Assembly (NCBI GenBank): GCA_023014335.1
Contig: JAECYW010000004.1
Span: forward strand, 2,046,001-2,110,000
DNA length: 64,000 bases
Source: Galerina marginata
Taxonomy: Eukaryota > Basidiomycota > Agaricomycetes > Agaricales > Galerinaceae
Direction of reading: 5' to 3'
The translations under genes and the position numbers were made by a program. Positions within the stretch are counted from its first letter, which is position 1; each line of letters begins with the position of its first letter. The notes under the pieces are model-generated. The model saw nothing but the letters and a program-made list of their open reading frames with translations. It did no database searches and was not told the origin of the DNA. Positions 22,020-32,300 of this stretch are shown one piece after another.

Positions 22020-22997
22020 TTACAGTTGACCGGCCAGCCAGCTACCAAGATAATGGTCCCGGGCCTTCTGGACATAGCTGACCTGAGTTAAAGGATCGCT
22101 GAACGCGGTGTCTGGCTCTTCGAAGTCCACATGTTCAAAATCTACCATCATTAACTGTACATCCTCACGGGGTGCCTCAAATTGTAAAGGACATCCTTCC
22201 GTCGAGCAGAATGGCCGGTTGTCGTCCTGGTGTCGGTACCGAGCATCCGGCAATATCACATTTCGGGGCTGCATGTCGAGCTGTCTCACCCCCAAAGCAA
22301 GGATGTCGAAATATAACCGGAGGGCGGCATCGATGAGCGAGTCCTTATGTGGCCCACATAATGTCTCTTCGACTTCTCGAGGGACAAGATCCCTGATGTC
22401 ATTGCCGGGTACATACTCTAGCAATACAACGTTGACGGTTCTTCCGCGTTGAGCACGATCCGGCAGGCGAGCTATGAAGTGCCCGTAGAACGCTGGAACT
22501 CTCACACCCTGCAAAGGTTGTAGACGTCTGTATGATCCTGTCTCTTGTGAGACGGACCTGTCGAGGAGGACGAAGGGGTCGAAGAATTCGGCCTCTCTGT
22601 CCTCGAAATAAACAGGATCATAGATTTTGGCAACCACCGTAGAGGGGTATCTAGGACCGGCACCGGGGTGAGACTCTACGGATTCAGGCGATTGCTGGAC
22701 ATGGGCGGTCCAGACCTGACCGATGAGGTGAGTACTTCCAGAAAGACGCCTGTAGAGTGTGATGGAGAGGTCAGAGATCGAAAAATTTGGGATGGGATCT
22801 CGAACTGTGCGCGCAACTGAGGCATTCAGGCGGTCTCCGATGTTGGTCATGCGGGGCTCAGTGCGTGTTTTGTAGGAGCAATTGTCGCGGTCCACAGGAA
22901 GGTCAGGTGGTGGGTGAGAGTGAAGCTGCAGGGAGAGACCGGTGTAGTAAGTGCGTTCCAGCCTTGGGACTAGGATTGCTGGCTTCGAGTCCGACAT
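22020..22997 (-). CDS. Kinase-like protein with altered catalytic motifs
   Basis: Single-exon gene of 325 residues. It has a protein-kinase-like (APH/ChoK-type) order: VVAKIYD with a candidate ATP-binding lysine (Lys124), a hinge-like VVLLEYVPGNDI, then LDMQPRNVIL where the usual catalytic-loop His is Gln239 but Asp241 and Asn246 remain, and VDFEHVDF in place of DFG (Asp286). The shape is that of the expanded kinase-like proteins of mushroom genomes; activity is uncertain. There is no signal peptide. It ends 163 bases after arrestin copy 2, tail to tail. A broken copy follows at 23466-24024, so this family has also duplicated locally. Confidence 0.7.
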   Translation of the reverse strand: MSDSKPAILVPRLERTYYTGLSLQLHSHPPPDLPVDRDNCSYKTRTEPRMTNIGDRLNASVARTVRDPIPNFSISDLSITLYRRLSGSTHLIGQVWTAHVQQSPESVESHPGAGPRYPSTVVAKIYDPVYFEDREAEFFDPFVLLDRSVSQETGSYRRLQPLQGVRVPAFYGHFIARLPDRAQRGRTVNVVLLEYVPGNDIRDLVPREVEETLCGPHKDSLIDAALRLYFDILALGVRQLDMQPRNVILPDARYRHQDDNRPFCSTEGCPLQFEAPREDVQLMMVDFEHVDFEEPDTAFSDPLTQVSYVQKARDHYLGSWLAGQL

Positions 22998-23465
22998 CGT
23001 TATAACAAGTTTTTGTAATAATCGTTATGTAGGTCAGGATGATCGAAGTGGGACGTTACACGTTTTCAGAGCTTTTGAAGGATATTGAAGAAAGAAAACG
23101 AGTTTGAGATACAACAGCCCATAAGTCCTGTTAATCGCTACGATTTAGTGATCGCGTTAAATCAATCACTGGACATAAGTCACTAGAAAAGTTCCTGAGA
23201 CGAAGGTCAGGCCTGTCAGGGTTGGGTCATGGCAAACATAGAAAAACGTATCACAAACCAACGTACAACCAGTCGTCTACCACACGGGTTCTTACTAAAT
23301 CATGATCAATAAGGAGTCACTGTAATAATCCTACAATCACAACCACTATTGGAGACATGTACTCTCTTGAAGTAAATGGCAACTAAGTGCTGTTAATAGC
23401 TTTGAGTAAGGGAGAAGCTGCTTGTGCATCACTGAATATTTTTTTCTGCAAAGTGCATATTGTTT
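22998..23465. other. Intergenic
   Basis: Separates the kinase-like gene from its broken copy. It should hold the kinase-like gene promoter. No open frame or repeat of note is seen. Confidence 0.5.
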
Positions 23466-24024
23466 TCAATAAACGCGGCCAATCAGCCAGCTAATTAGAT
23501 AAAGATCCCTGACTTCCTGGACGTAGGCAGCTTGCTTCAAAGAATCGTCGGCGTCTGAGCGTTCGAAGCCCGCGTTCTCAAATTGCATTGGGCATCCTTT
23601 CGTCGAGCAAAAGGGCTGCTCCTGGTCTCGGTGCTCAAGATCTGGCAATATCACGTTTTGGGTTGAGCTATTCAACCCCGAACATCCGAATATCAAAATA
23701 CACCGGGGAGCTGAATCGACCGTGTCGACTGCACAGCGCCTCTGAAATTTCAGGCGGAACGAAGTCCTGGGTGTCCCTGCCATGAATATCCTCCCCCAAT
23801 ACAACGTTGAGCTCGAAGAACTAGGAATAGGGTCTTGAAAGGTGCGAGCGATTGAGGCGTTCAGGCGGACTGTGATGATCATTCGTACTGCATTGTGCGT
23901 GGCCAGTGGCAAGTTTATGTGGCAGTTGGAACGGTCTGGTGGTCGGTGGGGGTAGAGACGCAGAGAGGCCAGCGTAATAAGCGCGCTCCAGCCTTGGAAC
24001 AAGAACTGACTTGGACATCGACAT
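23466..24024 (-). pseudogene. Broken copy of the kinase-like gene
   Basis: Starts MSMSKSVLVPRLERAYYAGL, parallel to SKPAILVPRLERTYYTGL of the intact gene, and ends with the family tail (QAAYVQEVRDLYLISWL). A frameshift lies near 23950, and about 430 bases covering the ATP-binding lysine region are gone: the text jumps from DPIPSSSSS to the remains of the hinge region. The catalytic loop is also damaged, only NVILPD being kept. It cannot make an active kinase. Confidence 0.8.
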
Positions 24025-24264
24025 TTGAAAGTTCACTGTAACAATAATAAGATCAGGATAGAGGGGGAGTTAAGTGTTTCCGAAAGAGTAGAGGATCGAG
24101 AAAGAAAGTTCAAAGCGAGTTTCAAGATATGGATTGGTATGAAACCGTTGGTCCTAACAAATACAGCGACTAAGGGATGAAGCATACTGTCGAGAGGGTA
24201 GATGAAAGGTGCTAATGCCCATACAGCTTCAATAAAGCATACATACAAGAAATAAAAGCGATCC

Positions 24265-25127
24265 CTAAGCGCCGACGGCGTCCAATTCCACTGCGCGCGG
24301 AATTGGGTTCAGAGGCTTGACTACCTCGTCAACAGAGCTCTTCTCCTTCTCCTTCCCTTTGACCGACTCCACAGCATCAGTGCCTGGCCCCTCGGTGGGA
24401 TGAGAGAGCTTGGCCTTCTTTTTCTTCTTCAAGAGCGCAGCAGACACAGCATTCTTGACACCCTCTTTCAGTTCGTGGCTCTTCTCGAGGTACTCGGTAT
24501 CGTCGAAGCGGTGTTTCTTGCCAGCGAGGACGTCCGGAGGAGCATTTGGATCAGTTGGTCTACTGGAGGAGGAAGTAGATGGGGTTGGGTCGATTCCGAG
24601 TTTACGTTCGAGGTTTTCGAGCTTGACTTTCTGGGCCTCGGCTTTGGCTGCCAGTCGTGCTGGTTCACCTTCAATGTAATCTGCCAGCCTGGTACACGAG
24701 AGTAAGTAAGGGGGGAGATAAATAGGTCAACAGGAACCTACTTTTTTGCCTCTTTGATTGTGCTCAGCCTACGGCCACTGAGATCGCGACACGAGTCATT
24801 ATTGCTCGTCTTCTGGCTGCTCATACGGCCACCAGCTGCCCTCAGCTGACTTCCGAAACCACCCTTCCCACCAAGGACGCGAGGAGAAAGACGGAGAGTG
24901 ATGAGCTCATCCGGAGCCTGGCTTGATTTGAGCTCTGAGATGAGGGAATGGGGTGCTGGTACATGGCCCGTGTGTGTTGAGAGAACGAGAGATGGAGCAA
25001 GGCACAGCGGGAAAGACGGATAACGATGGTGAATGAGAGGAATGAGCGCCGATACTTCAGTGCTGGGTGGGACTGAGACGGAAAGCGTCGGGAAAGGCGC
25101 AAAGGCTTGGATGAGGATGCTGTTCAT
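24265..25127 (-). CDS. SDE2: Sde2-type splicing and genome-stability factor
   Basis: Two exons, 25127-24742 and 24688-24265 (intron GTAGGT...CCAG, phase 2), 269 residues. Residues 1-87 form a divergent ubiquitin-like domain that ends RVLGG; the next residues [13 protein letters not shown] are the Sde2 domain signature. In fission yeast and human relatives a deubiquitinase cuts after the GG, freeing a protein that starts with Lys and joins the spliceosome to help excise certain introns. The conserved CRDLSGRRL follows at about 112. The C-terminus is charged, with a KKKKKAK patch. The in-frame ATG at 25127 is the only one giving the full ubiquitin-like fold. It is divergent from the DUF1295 gene with 118 bases between starts. 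Confidence 0.93.
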
Positions 25128-25245
25128 GGTCAAGAAGGGATGCTGAGTCAGCGGAGATTAAGGTTTCGAACCTGCTAAATTTGGAAGGCCGAGATGACCG
25201 CGAACAAGACATATGAGAGGTGGGAGAGGACAACTGCGGGTTATC

Positions 25246-26612
25246 ATGACTCTCTTCAACCTCCCAGACTATCTCGACTGGCCCGTCCAGTTCTGCCTCT
25301 TTACCACTGTCGCAACCTGGATAGCGTCGCTCATCACCTCAAATGTCTCCCAGGTCGACCGCCTCTGGACATTCCTGCCCACCATTTACACAGCCTACTA
25401 CGCCTTGCTGCCCCTCCTTCCCAATGAGCAGCCATACTTATTGGTGCCGTATGCACCAAAAGGTCTCAGGTGGACCAGTGTTCGCGATTTCAGCCCAAGA
25501 GCGCTCTTGATGCTCGGCGTGGTCTTTACCTGGATGTGCAGGTCAGTACCCCGCATTCTGTCACAATGACGCTGACTTACCCTGCCTCGTGGCAGACTGA
25601 GCTACAACACCTACCGCCGCGGTCTCTTCAGCCTGTACGCAATGTCTTGTCTCTGACAGATCAACAGAATTACTAATGACGCTCGCTATAATCAGGAAGG
25701 ACGAAGACTATCGATGGGCTGTCCTCCGTAAACAGCTCCACCCCGTCCTCTTCCAGATTACCAACCTCACCTTCATCGCCTTCATCCAAAACGTGCTTCT
25801 CCTCCTGCTCGGCCTGCCTACCTATGTTGCCTCCGTACTCCAGTCTCACACCCCCCTTACCCAGTCCGACTACGCCCTCGCCGCTTTTGCCCTTACCGTC
25901 CTCGCTTTCGAGTTCACAGCGGACAACCAGCAGTTTGCTTTTCACGCGTACAAACACGCCTATTTGGCCAATTTCAAAGTGAACGGGAAAGGCAAAGGGA
26001 AAGAGGATGAGGTGGTCAAGCCGTATAATGCCCAAGAACAGTGGCCTGGTGCACGCCTTGCGTGGACACCCGACGACGCGCGACGCGGGTTCATCACACG
26101 CGGCCTGTGGAGGTACTCCAGGCATCCCAATTTTGCATGTGAACAGAGCTTCTGGGTACGTCGTTCTAATCCCTGGCTTTCTTTATGCTATGTAATTTAT
26201 TCGACCCGTCCTGTAGTGGATAATCACTCTCATTCCCCTCCTCTCCTCCACCCCACCACATCTCTTCCCAGGCATCCCGCCCCTTGGTCCATTCCGAATT
26301 ACCGTGATGCCCTCCCCCGAAATCCCGTCATGGGACAAAATGACCGTCTTGAATACGACCATCCTCCCCACCTTGGGGTATCTCCTCCCCGCCCTAGCGC
26401 TCTCTAGCTTGTTCTTCTCTTCTACCATATACACGGAGGCCATTACGAAGTCCAAATACACCGAGGCGTACGCTGCATACCAGACGAGGGTGGGCATGTT
26501 CACGCCGCTGGAGACGTTGTTTAAGGCGCTGAAACTAAAGTTTTTGAACGAGGAGAAGGAGAAGAGGGTAGAGAGCCTGGTTTGGGGTAATTCGAGTGAT
26601 AAAGATGATTGA
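25246..26612 (+). CDS. DUF1295 (steroid 5-alpha-reductase-like) membrane protein
   Basis: Four exons: 25246-25541, 25596-25634, 25696-26155, 26217-26612; 396 residues. Hydrophobic segments recur (PVQFCLFTTVATWIASLI, ITNLTFIAFIQNVLLLLLG, YALAAFALTVLAFEF, and a C-terminal pair). The family signatures VDRLWTFLPTIY, RRGLFSLKDEDYRW, ADNQQFAFH and GLWRYSRHPNF are all seen; the last resembles the NADPH-binding end of 5-alpha-reductase-type enzymes. The substrate is unknown; fungal members are annotated only as DUF1295. Exon 2 is 39 bases. The start follows a longer upstream in-frame stretch without family similarity, so the ATG before TLFNLPDYLDW was chosen. Confidence 0.9.
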
Positions 26613-26815
26613 GTGCTTGGTGTATGTAGTTTCGTAGATTTGTAACGAGTACTTGTTAGGACTATTTGCAACTGTTGGATAGCGTATAATACTGCCGTGG
26701 ATACAGCTATCAAGACGTGCTTAGTGGACCAGAAACTGATACGACTTGGTATAGGCCCTCTATAGAGCGAGCCAAACGGTGTCTATATTCAAAAAAGAAA
26801 CTCTCCAGTGATCGT

Positions 26816-27859
26816 TTATTGACTGGCTAGCGAAAGTGTGTGTTTTGTAACAGCATCTACAACATCCTTAATGTTCCTTAGCTGGTCAGGAGCGTAACGT
26901 TCATATTTCGTGGGTCTTGCATAGGTTATTTCCGCCAATTTAATCTAAATACAATTGAGAATGCCTTGACTAGAACGGAGACGCGGTTGGAACGTACCAG
27001 TATATCAGCCGTCAGTCCCTTTATGGGCGACGCTGAAGTTCGAAAGCGATGCATCCGGTATGTTGTATTTCCTAGCATCTGTACAACGGAATCACTAGGA
27101 TTCTGAAGGCAAATGAAAAGGTTACTCTTATAACAGATATTTTACGATGCTCACATAAACGTCTGAATCGTAAGGCCAGTCCTCGCTGCCAATGGACACG
27201 AGGGGACCCTCCTTGGCGAGGGTCGGATCAAGGATGGCTTTTAAAGGATGGGTGAAAATATGCGAGACTTCCCCTTCGGCGGCTTTCAATGACGAAAGCA
27301 GTTGGGCTTTGCTTAGAAATGCGACAACTGGGGTGACGAGTATTTTGTGAAGTGAGATGAATGGCTGCATGAGACCAAGTGTATGGATAAATGGGCAATC
27401 TAGAGGCAGAGAGACCTCTTCGTTGGCTTCTCGAAACTGGGGTAAACATAGTTATAATTATTTGTAAGTAACACAACAGAAGCTTGAAAACGAACCGCAG
27501 TCGCCATTAGGTCCGCATCTGAAGGGTCCTTCTTCCCTCCAGGCAAAGCCGTCTGTCCGGCATGCGTTCTGAGATGCTTCGACCGAGTCGTCAGCAACAC
27601 GCGCAGCTCTCCGTTTTCTTCATACAAAAGAACCAAAACACCCGCGAGCTTGTTATGGGGGTTGTTGGAACTGCACAGTTGGAGAGGAACCTGGAGTTTA
27701 TTCTGTAGAAGAAGGAATGAAGGCGCGAACGACGGACAAGTCTGGGCGTTCCAACGACGTGAGGTAGTTGGTGAGGTTTTCAATGCATGCTCGTGAGCTG
27801 TCGGAGAGCGCGTCTAGGACTTCCTGGGGGAGCAAGGCTTCGGCTGGCTTCGTGTTCAT
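26816..27859 (-). CDS. PCD1: Nudix hydrolase, coenzyme A diphosphatase type
   Basis: Five exons: 27859-27738, 27670-27496, 27436-27155, 27078-26998, 26944-26816; 262 residues. Relatives (yeast Pcd1, mammalian NUDT7/8) cleave CoA and oxidised CoA into phosphopantetheine and 3',5'-ADP. Seen: KLAGVLVLLYEENGELRVLL, RTHAGQTALPGGK and the Nudix box split by an intron (GGKKDPSDADLMATA joined to FREANEEVSL), with the REAxEE core intact. The C-terminal half has VYMLGNTTYRMHRF and YARPTKYERYAPDQL. The end is SLASQ, which is not a peroxisomal SKL signal. The first junction (phase 2, acceptor at 27671) was picked because it alone gives the expected KLAGVLVLLY lead-in. Confidence 0.9.
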
Positions 27860-28221
27860 GGCGGTGTGAGGGAAAATGAATTGAGCATTGTGACACGCAA
27901 CCATGTTTACGGCCGCCCCGAGAGCCGATTCCCGGAGTAACTTCCAAATTTAGGTGTGGACCCACAATATTATTTCTACCTGCTTGAGCAAGATAATGAG
28001 GTGCCGCCTTGGAACTTGTCTGAATTCAACATGAGCAGGAATGAACAATTCAGTTGTAAAAAGAGGTTTCTTTATTCTACTGTTTATTCATATTGCATCT
28101 AATAGAGTGTCCACACAGCACATCCTAATTAAAAATGTGTCTAGGTAAAGTACAGAAGGACTGCGCAACATTATACCGGAGAAGACTGTATGATCTATAT
28201 TGTTCATGTGAATAAAAGGAC
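27860..28221. other. Intergenic between two minus-strand genes
   Basis: 3' flank of the first SH3 gene and upstream region of the Nudix gene. AT-rich; nothing else seen. Confidence 0.5.
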
Positions 28222-29208
28222 CTAGAAGATGGAATTGACGATGCCGGATCCGACGGCCGATCCTAAAAAATAATGAAGTATAAGACATAACTCACAATAA
28301 TCCATAAGAATAACAGAGACTTACCTGCACCAAACCCTACCCCACCAACAGCGGATTGCGCAAGCTGCAAAAAAAAATGAAAGAGTCGCCACTGATACGA
28401 AGGTGAAACTTACAGTGTTTCCAAGTGATCCATTGAAGAATCCGTGTTTCTTTCCACCATTCTGCTCCGCAGTTACAACAACGTTGGGAGGTGGTTGTAC
28501 GACCTGGGGAGGAGGAGGACCCATCTGGTATGGCGGATAGGGACCATTCGGAGGTGGCCCAGGCGGGACATAATATGTGTTCTGCTGAGGGTACGGATAA
28601 GGAGACGAGTAGGGTGGTCCGTTTGGGAAGTTTGGAGGACCAGGAGGTTTTTCTGAATATGGGGTATTGCGAAAGTTGGGGATGGGCTTTGGAGGAACTT
28701 CGCGAGGAAGTCTCTCCACGTACGAGGACGGGAACAACGCTTCTCTCCCGCTCAGGCGACCACTCCACCAATCCACGTTTTTCTCGTCGATTACTTCTAT
28801 TATATCGCCTTGGGCAAAACTAAGGTCGTTCAGCTCCTATAAGGACAAAAATGTTTCGGCCTCAAGATAAGGAAACAATGAATACTTATCACTCACCTTT
28901 CCGTCCTCGTTGTAACCCCACAGGGCCCTGACACGGAACAGTGCAGGTGATGGTATGGGTGGTGGGGGTCGAGCAGTCAGAACGCTGACCGGACTTCTTG
29001 AAGGTGGATTCTCATTAGGTTTGTCAAAGCCAGAGGATGGGGTTGGGAATGTAGCGTTGGTGTTTAGTGCCTTGGACGCTGTGGGGGATGGAAGCTTTGC
29101 GAGGATAAAATTCGCGTCTTCTGAGGAGAGACGTTGAATAGAGCACAAGAAAGCTACATTCTCCCTGGTTTGGGAGATGAGGTGGTCGATAATTTGGTTG
29201 GCGCTCAT
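28222..29208 (-). CDS. SH3-domain protein, LSB1/PIN3-like, paralogue 1
   Basis: Four exons: 29208-28897, 28836-28414, 28364-28325, 28262-28222; 271 residues. N-terminal helix (IIDHLISQTRENVAFL...ILAKLP), a single SH3 domain from ALWGYNEDGK through ELNDLSFAQGDIIEVID and DWWSGRL to LFPSSYVERL (about 95-152), then a Pro/Tyr/Gly-rich linker and a Gly-rich end AQSAVGGVGFGAGSAVGSG. This is the build of yeast Lsb1/Pin3, which bind the Arp2/3 activator Las17 at actin patches and influence prion formation. The paralogue at 36975 on the other strand has the same four exons, with last exons of identical size (40 and 41 bases). Divergent from NUP159 with 145 bases between starts. Confidence 0.92.
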
Positions 29209-29353
29209 GACAGTGGCTTGACAAAGTGTCGGCCAAGCGCCGGATAATGAACCCGAATTCCACGTGACCAAAAACAAGACTCACCTTTGAACGCCAGAGT
29301 CAGCGCGTCTTTCAAACCCATCCACGTCCTTGCATGTTCCCCATTATTTCACG

Positions 29354-32300
29354 ATGAACGACTTTATGCCATTGACGAGACCTCTGCAGTCTCAGGTCAC
29401 AATCGACGCCGTTGCCAAGGAATGTCCGTCTGAAGGTTTCAATGTGTGTTGCCAGCTTCCTCGTCTCAATGTTGTTCTAAGTCATTCGCATAGTATCCTA
29501 CCTTCCGTCAGCTCAACAAGAAAGCCCGTGTATATATTTCTACTCCGATAAACCCCCAGCCCTCGACGTCATACTGTCTATTTTCTGTTGCAAACTCGAG
29601 AGGTTGGTTTGTTGCTGTGAAATCAGCGTCTTCGGGTTCGGGTGAGTGGGTTGCGTTCTTTTATCGCTTTGCACCTTTTAATGGTTCAAAAGAACTTGTG
29701 TTTTCTCCTCTTGATGACCTGCGCTCGGCGTTTGCTTCAGCCAAAGAAGACGATGAGACTCTCTTCACGCCGAAGCGCGTTCAGTCAATACCTACAAAAG
29801 CGAATATTGTCAAGTTCGCGTGTGGCGACACGCGGTTGCTGGTTGGCCTGGAAGATGGATCCGTAGTGGTATATGATACATCCTCACTCTTCGCCCCTGG
29901 AACAAACGACGTACAACCGTTGGGGAGGTTCCAAGTCCAATCCATGCCCATCCGTCAGATTCTCCCTAATCCAGGAACGGAGCCAGGCCTGAGTGACATA
30001 TTTGCTGTTGTTGGAGATGGGAAGGTGCAACTGTTGAATATGCGCCTCGAATCTCAGGGAGGTTGGGCCGCTACAGATCTCATGACACAACCTATCGCCG
30101 GTGAGTGTCTTTGGAGATTATTTTTTTTGACAGTCTCTTATCCAATCTTTAGTTGACTGGTCTCCCAAGGGGAAACATATTGCTATTGGATTGCAAACCG
30201 GTGACATCCTCACATATTCTCCAACAAACAAATCTACTCCGAATAAACACATCCCTCCAACAGTCAACTCAGTTCTTGTGTCTTTAAACTGGCTCGGGCC
30301 TGGCCATACATTCCGTACAAGTTACGCAGCACAGGGAGATTCACCCGCCACACAACACATCATCACACTTGACGCCAAATCATCCACGGCCACCTATCTT
30401 GCTCCGGATCACCCCTTCCCTTCCCCCGACCGTACCAATCAAGCAGCATATGTTGTCAGTCTACCGAAGTGGGATACGGACCCTGGGTCAAACGAAGATA
30501 AATCCCTTACTGTTGTGGGAGATATTTCATCGGTGGATTTGGAGGTCCTAGGCAACAATGGAAATCAGTGGCATCGACAGTCACAGGAAAACCCGTTGTC
30601 CTTGCCGCTAGATAAAGCAATGGATGATACCGTCCTTCTTTCCCTTGAAGTCGACCTAACAGATACCAGCTCCGCTGCACCAATCATGTATGCATTCCTA
30701 AACGATGGTTCTCTTCAGGGATGGACTGCCGAACACGGGAAGCCCTACCTTGGAATGATTGGGGGTTCAACCGCAGTGGCTTCTGCCCCTTCAGATTCAA
30801 ACATGCCAATAGAAAGCCATTCCGGAAAGGACGCAGATATGGGTTCCTCGACTGCAGAACCGGCTCCTGCTCCTGCCGTGAGTGCATTCGGCCAGTCAAG
30901 CTTTGGTCAGCAACCGCAATCAACATTTGGGGGAGGACAGCAGCCTTCTGCATTCGGGCAAACAGGCTTTGCGCAACAACCATCATCCGCGTTTGGACAG
31001 TCGGCTTTTGGTCAACCTTCCACGTTTGGCGCCTTGTCAGGTGGCTTTGGACAAGCACCTCAACCAACCGCTCCGACTTCAGCTTTCGATTCGGTGAAAC
31101 CCTCGGCAGGATTTGGTGCCTTCGGTGGTGGCTCGACTGGTGCATTTGGCTCAAGTTCTGGTAATAATGCATTTAGCGCAATAGCTTCCAACACCAATAC
31201 GAATGCTTTCGGTTCAGGGAACTTTGGTTCTGCTGTATTGAACACTGCCAGTTCTGGAAGCCCTTCGCCGTCACCCGCGATGACTCGTGAAGCTTCTATG
31301 TCGGATTCGACCCCAGGATTTGGAGGGCTGTCGCTGGGCAGCGCGACTCCCTCCGATCCTAATGCCGTTAATAGTATGTTTGGAACATTTAATGCAACCT
31401 CTACAACCACGCGGCAGGAAGCGACTTCTTCATTTGGTGGCTCACTTGTCAAACCCGCCAGTGGATTCGGTGCATTTGGCAACTTCAAACCTGCAACTTC
31501 CTTTGAACCCCCAAAAGCTTCTACAACTACTTCAACATTCAGCTCCACATCCCAATCATCTACAACCACAGCAACGTCTGGCTTTGGGCAGTCTGGTTTT
31601 GCTTCTTCTGCATTTGGAAAGTCGTCCTTCGGACAACCATCGTTTGGAAAGCCAAGTTTAGGTGTAACGACACCTACGGCGCCAGCAAGTAGTGGTGGGT
31701 TCAGTGCTTTTGCTGGTGCACCAGCCAGCCTAGGAAGTGTTGCACAAGCACAGAAAACTTTAGCATTCGGATCAGGAGACGCTAAGCCCACAAGCCCTCC
31801 GGCGTCTGGAGGTTTTAGTGCTTTCGCGTCCACTGGTCCCGCAACACTTGGTACAGCTTTAGGGTCGACTGCGAATGCTCCAGATTCCAGACCATTGTCC
31901 GGAGCCAGTGCCTTCTCCCCAACTGGTCCTTCAGCGTTCGGCAAAGCCTCCAACGAGAGCACATCTCAGCCATTTTCCGCTTTTACACCAGCTGCTCCTG
32001 CATTTGCACCAGCATCGGCTGCCGATGCATCGAAGTGGGCAGCCTTGGGGGGCTCAATGGATGCCGCAAAGTCTCCTTTCGGGTCACAACCACCAGCTGA
32101 GGCTCAATCGAGAACTTCTGTTTTTGGCACAACTACCACCTCTCAGTCGACAAAATCTGTATTCGGAAATACGTCAAATATCCGTGGCGACGATATGGAC
32201 AGTCCGCCTCCGTCTCCTCCATCTTCTCCGGAGCCGAAAGCGGCATCACCTTTCGGGGCTTCGGTTAACCCTTCCCCAGCCCCCGCCTCAAGCTCTGGCG

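Noticed and set aside
31060..31962. 300-codon antisense open frame inside NUP159
   Set aside because: It mirrors FG-repeat codon use on the other strand; no start context or family motif.
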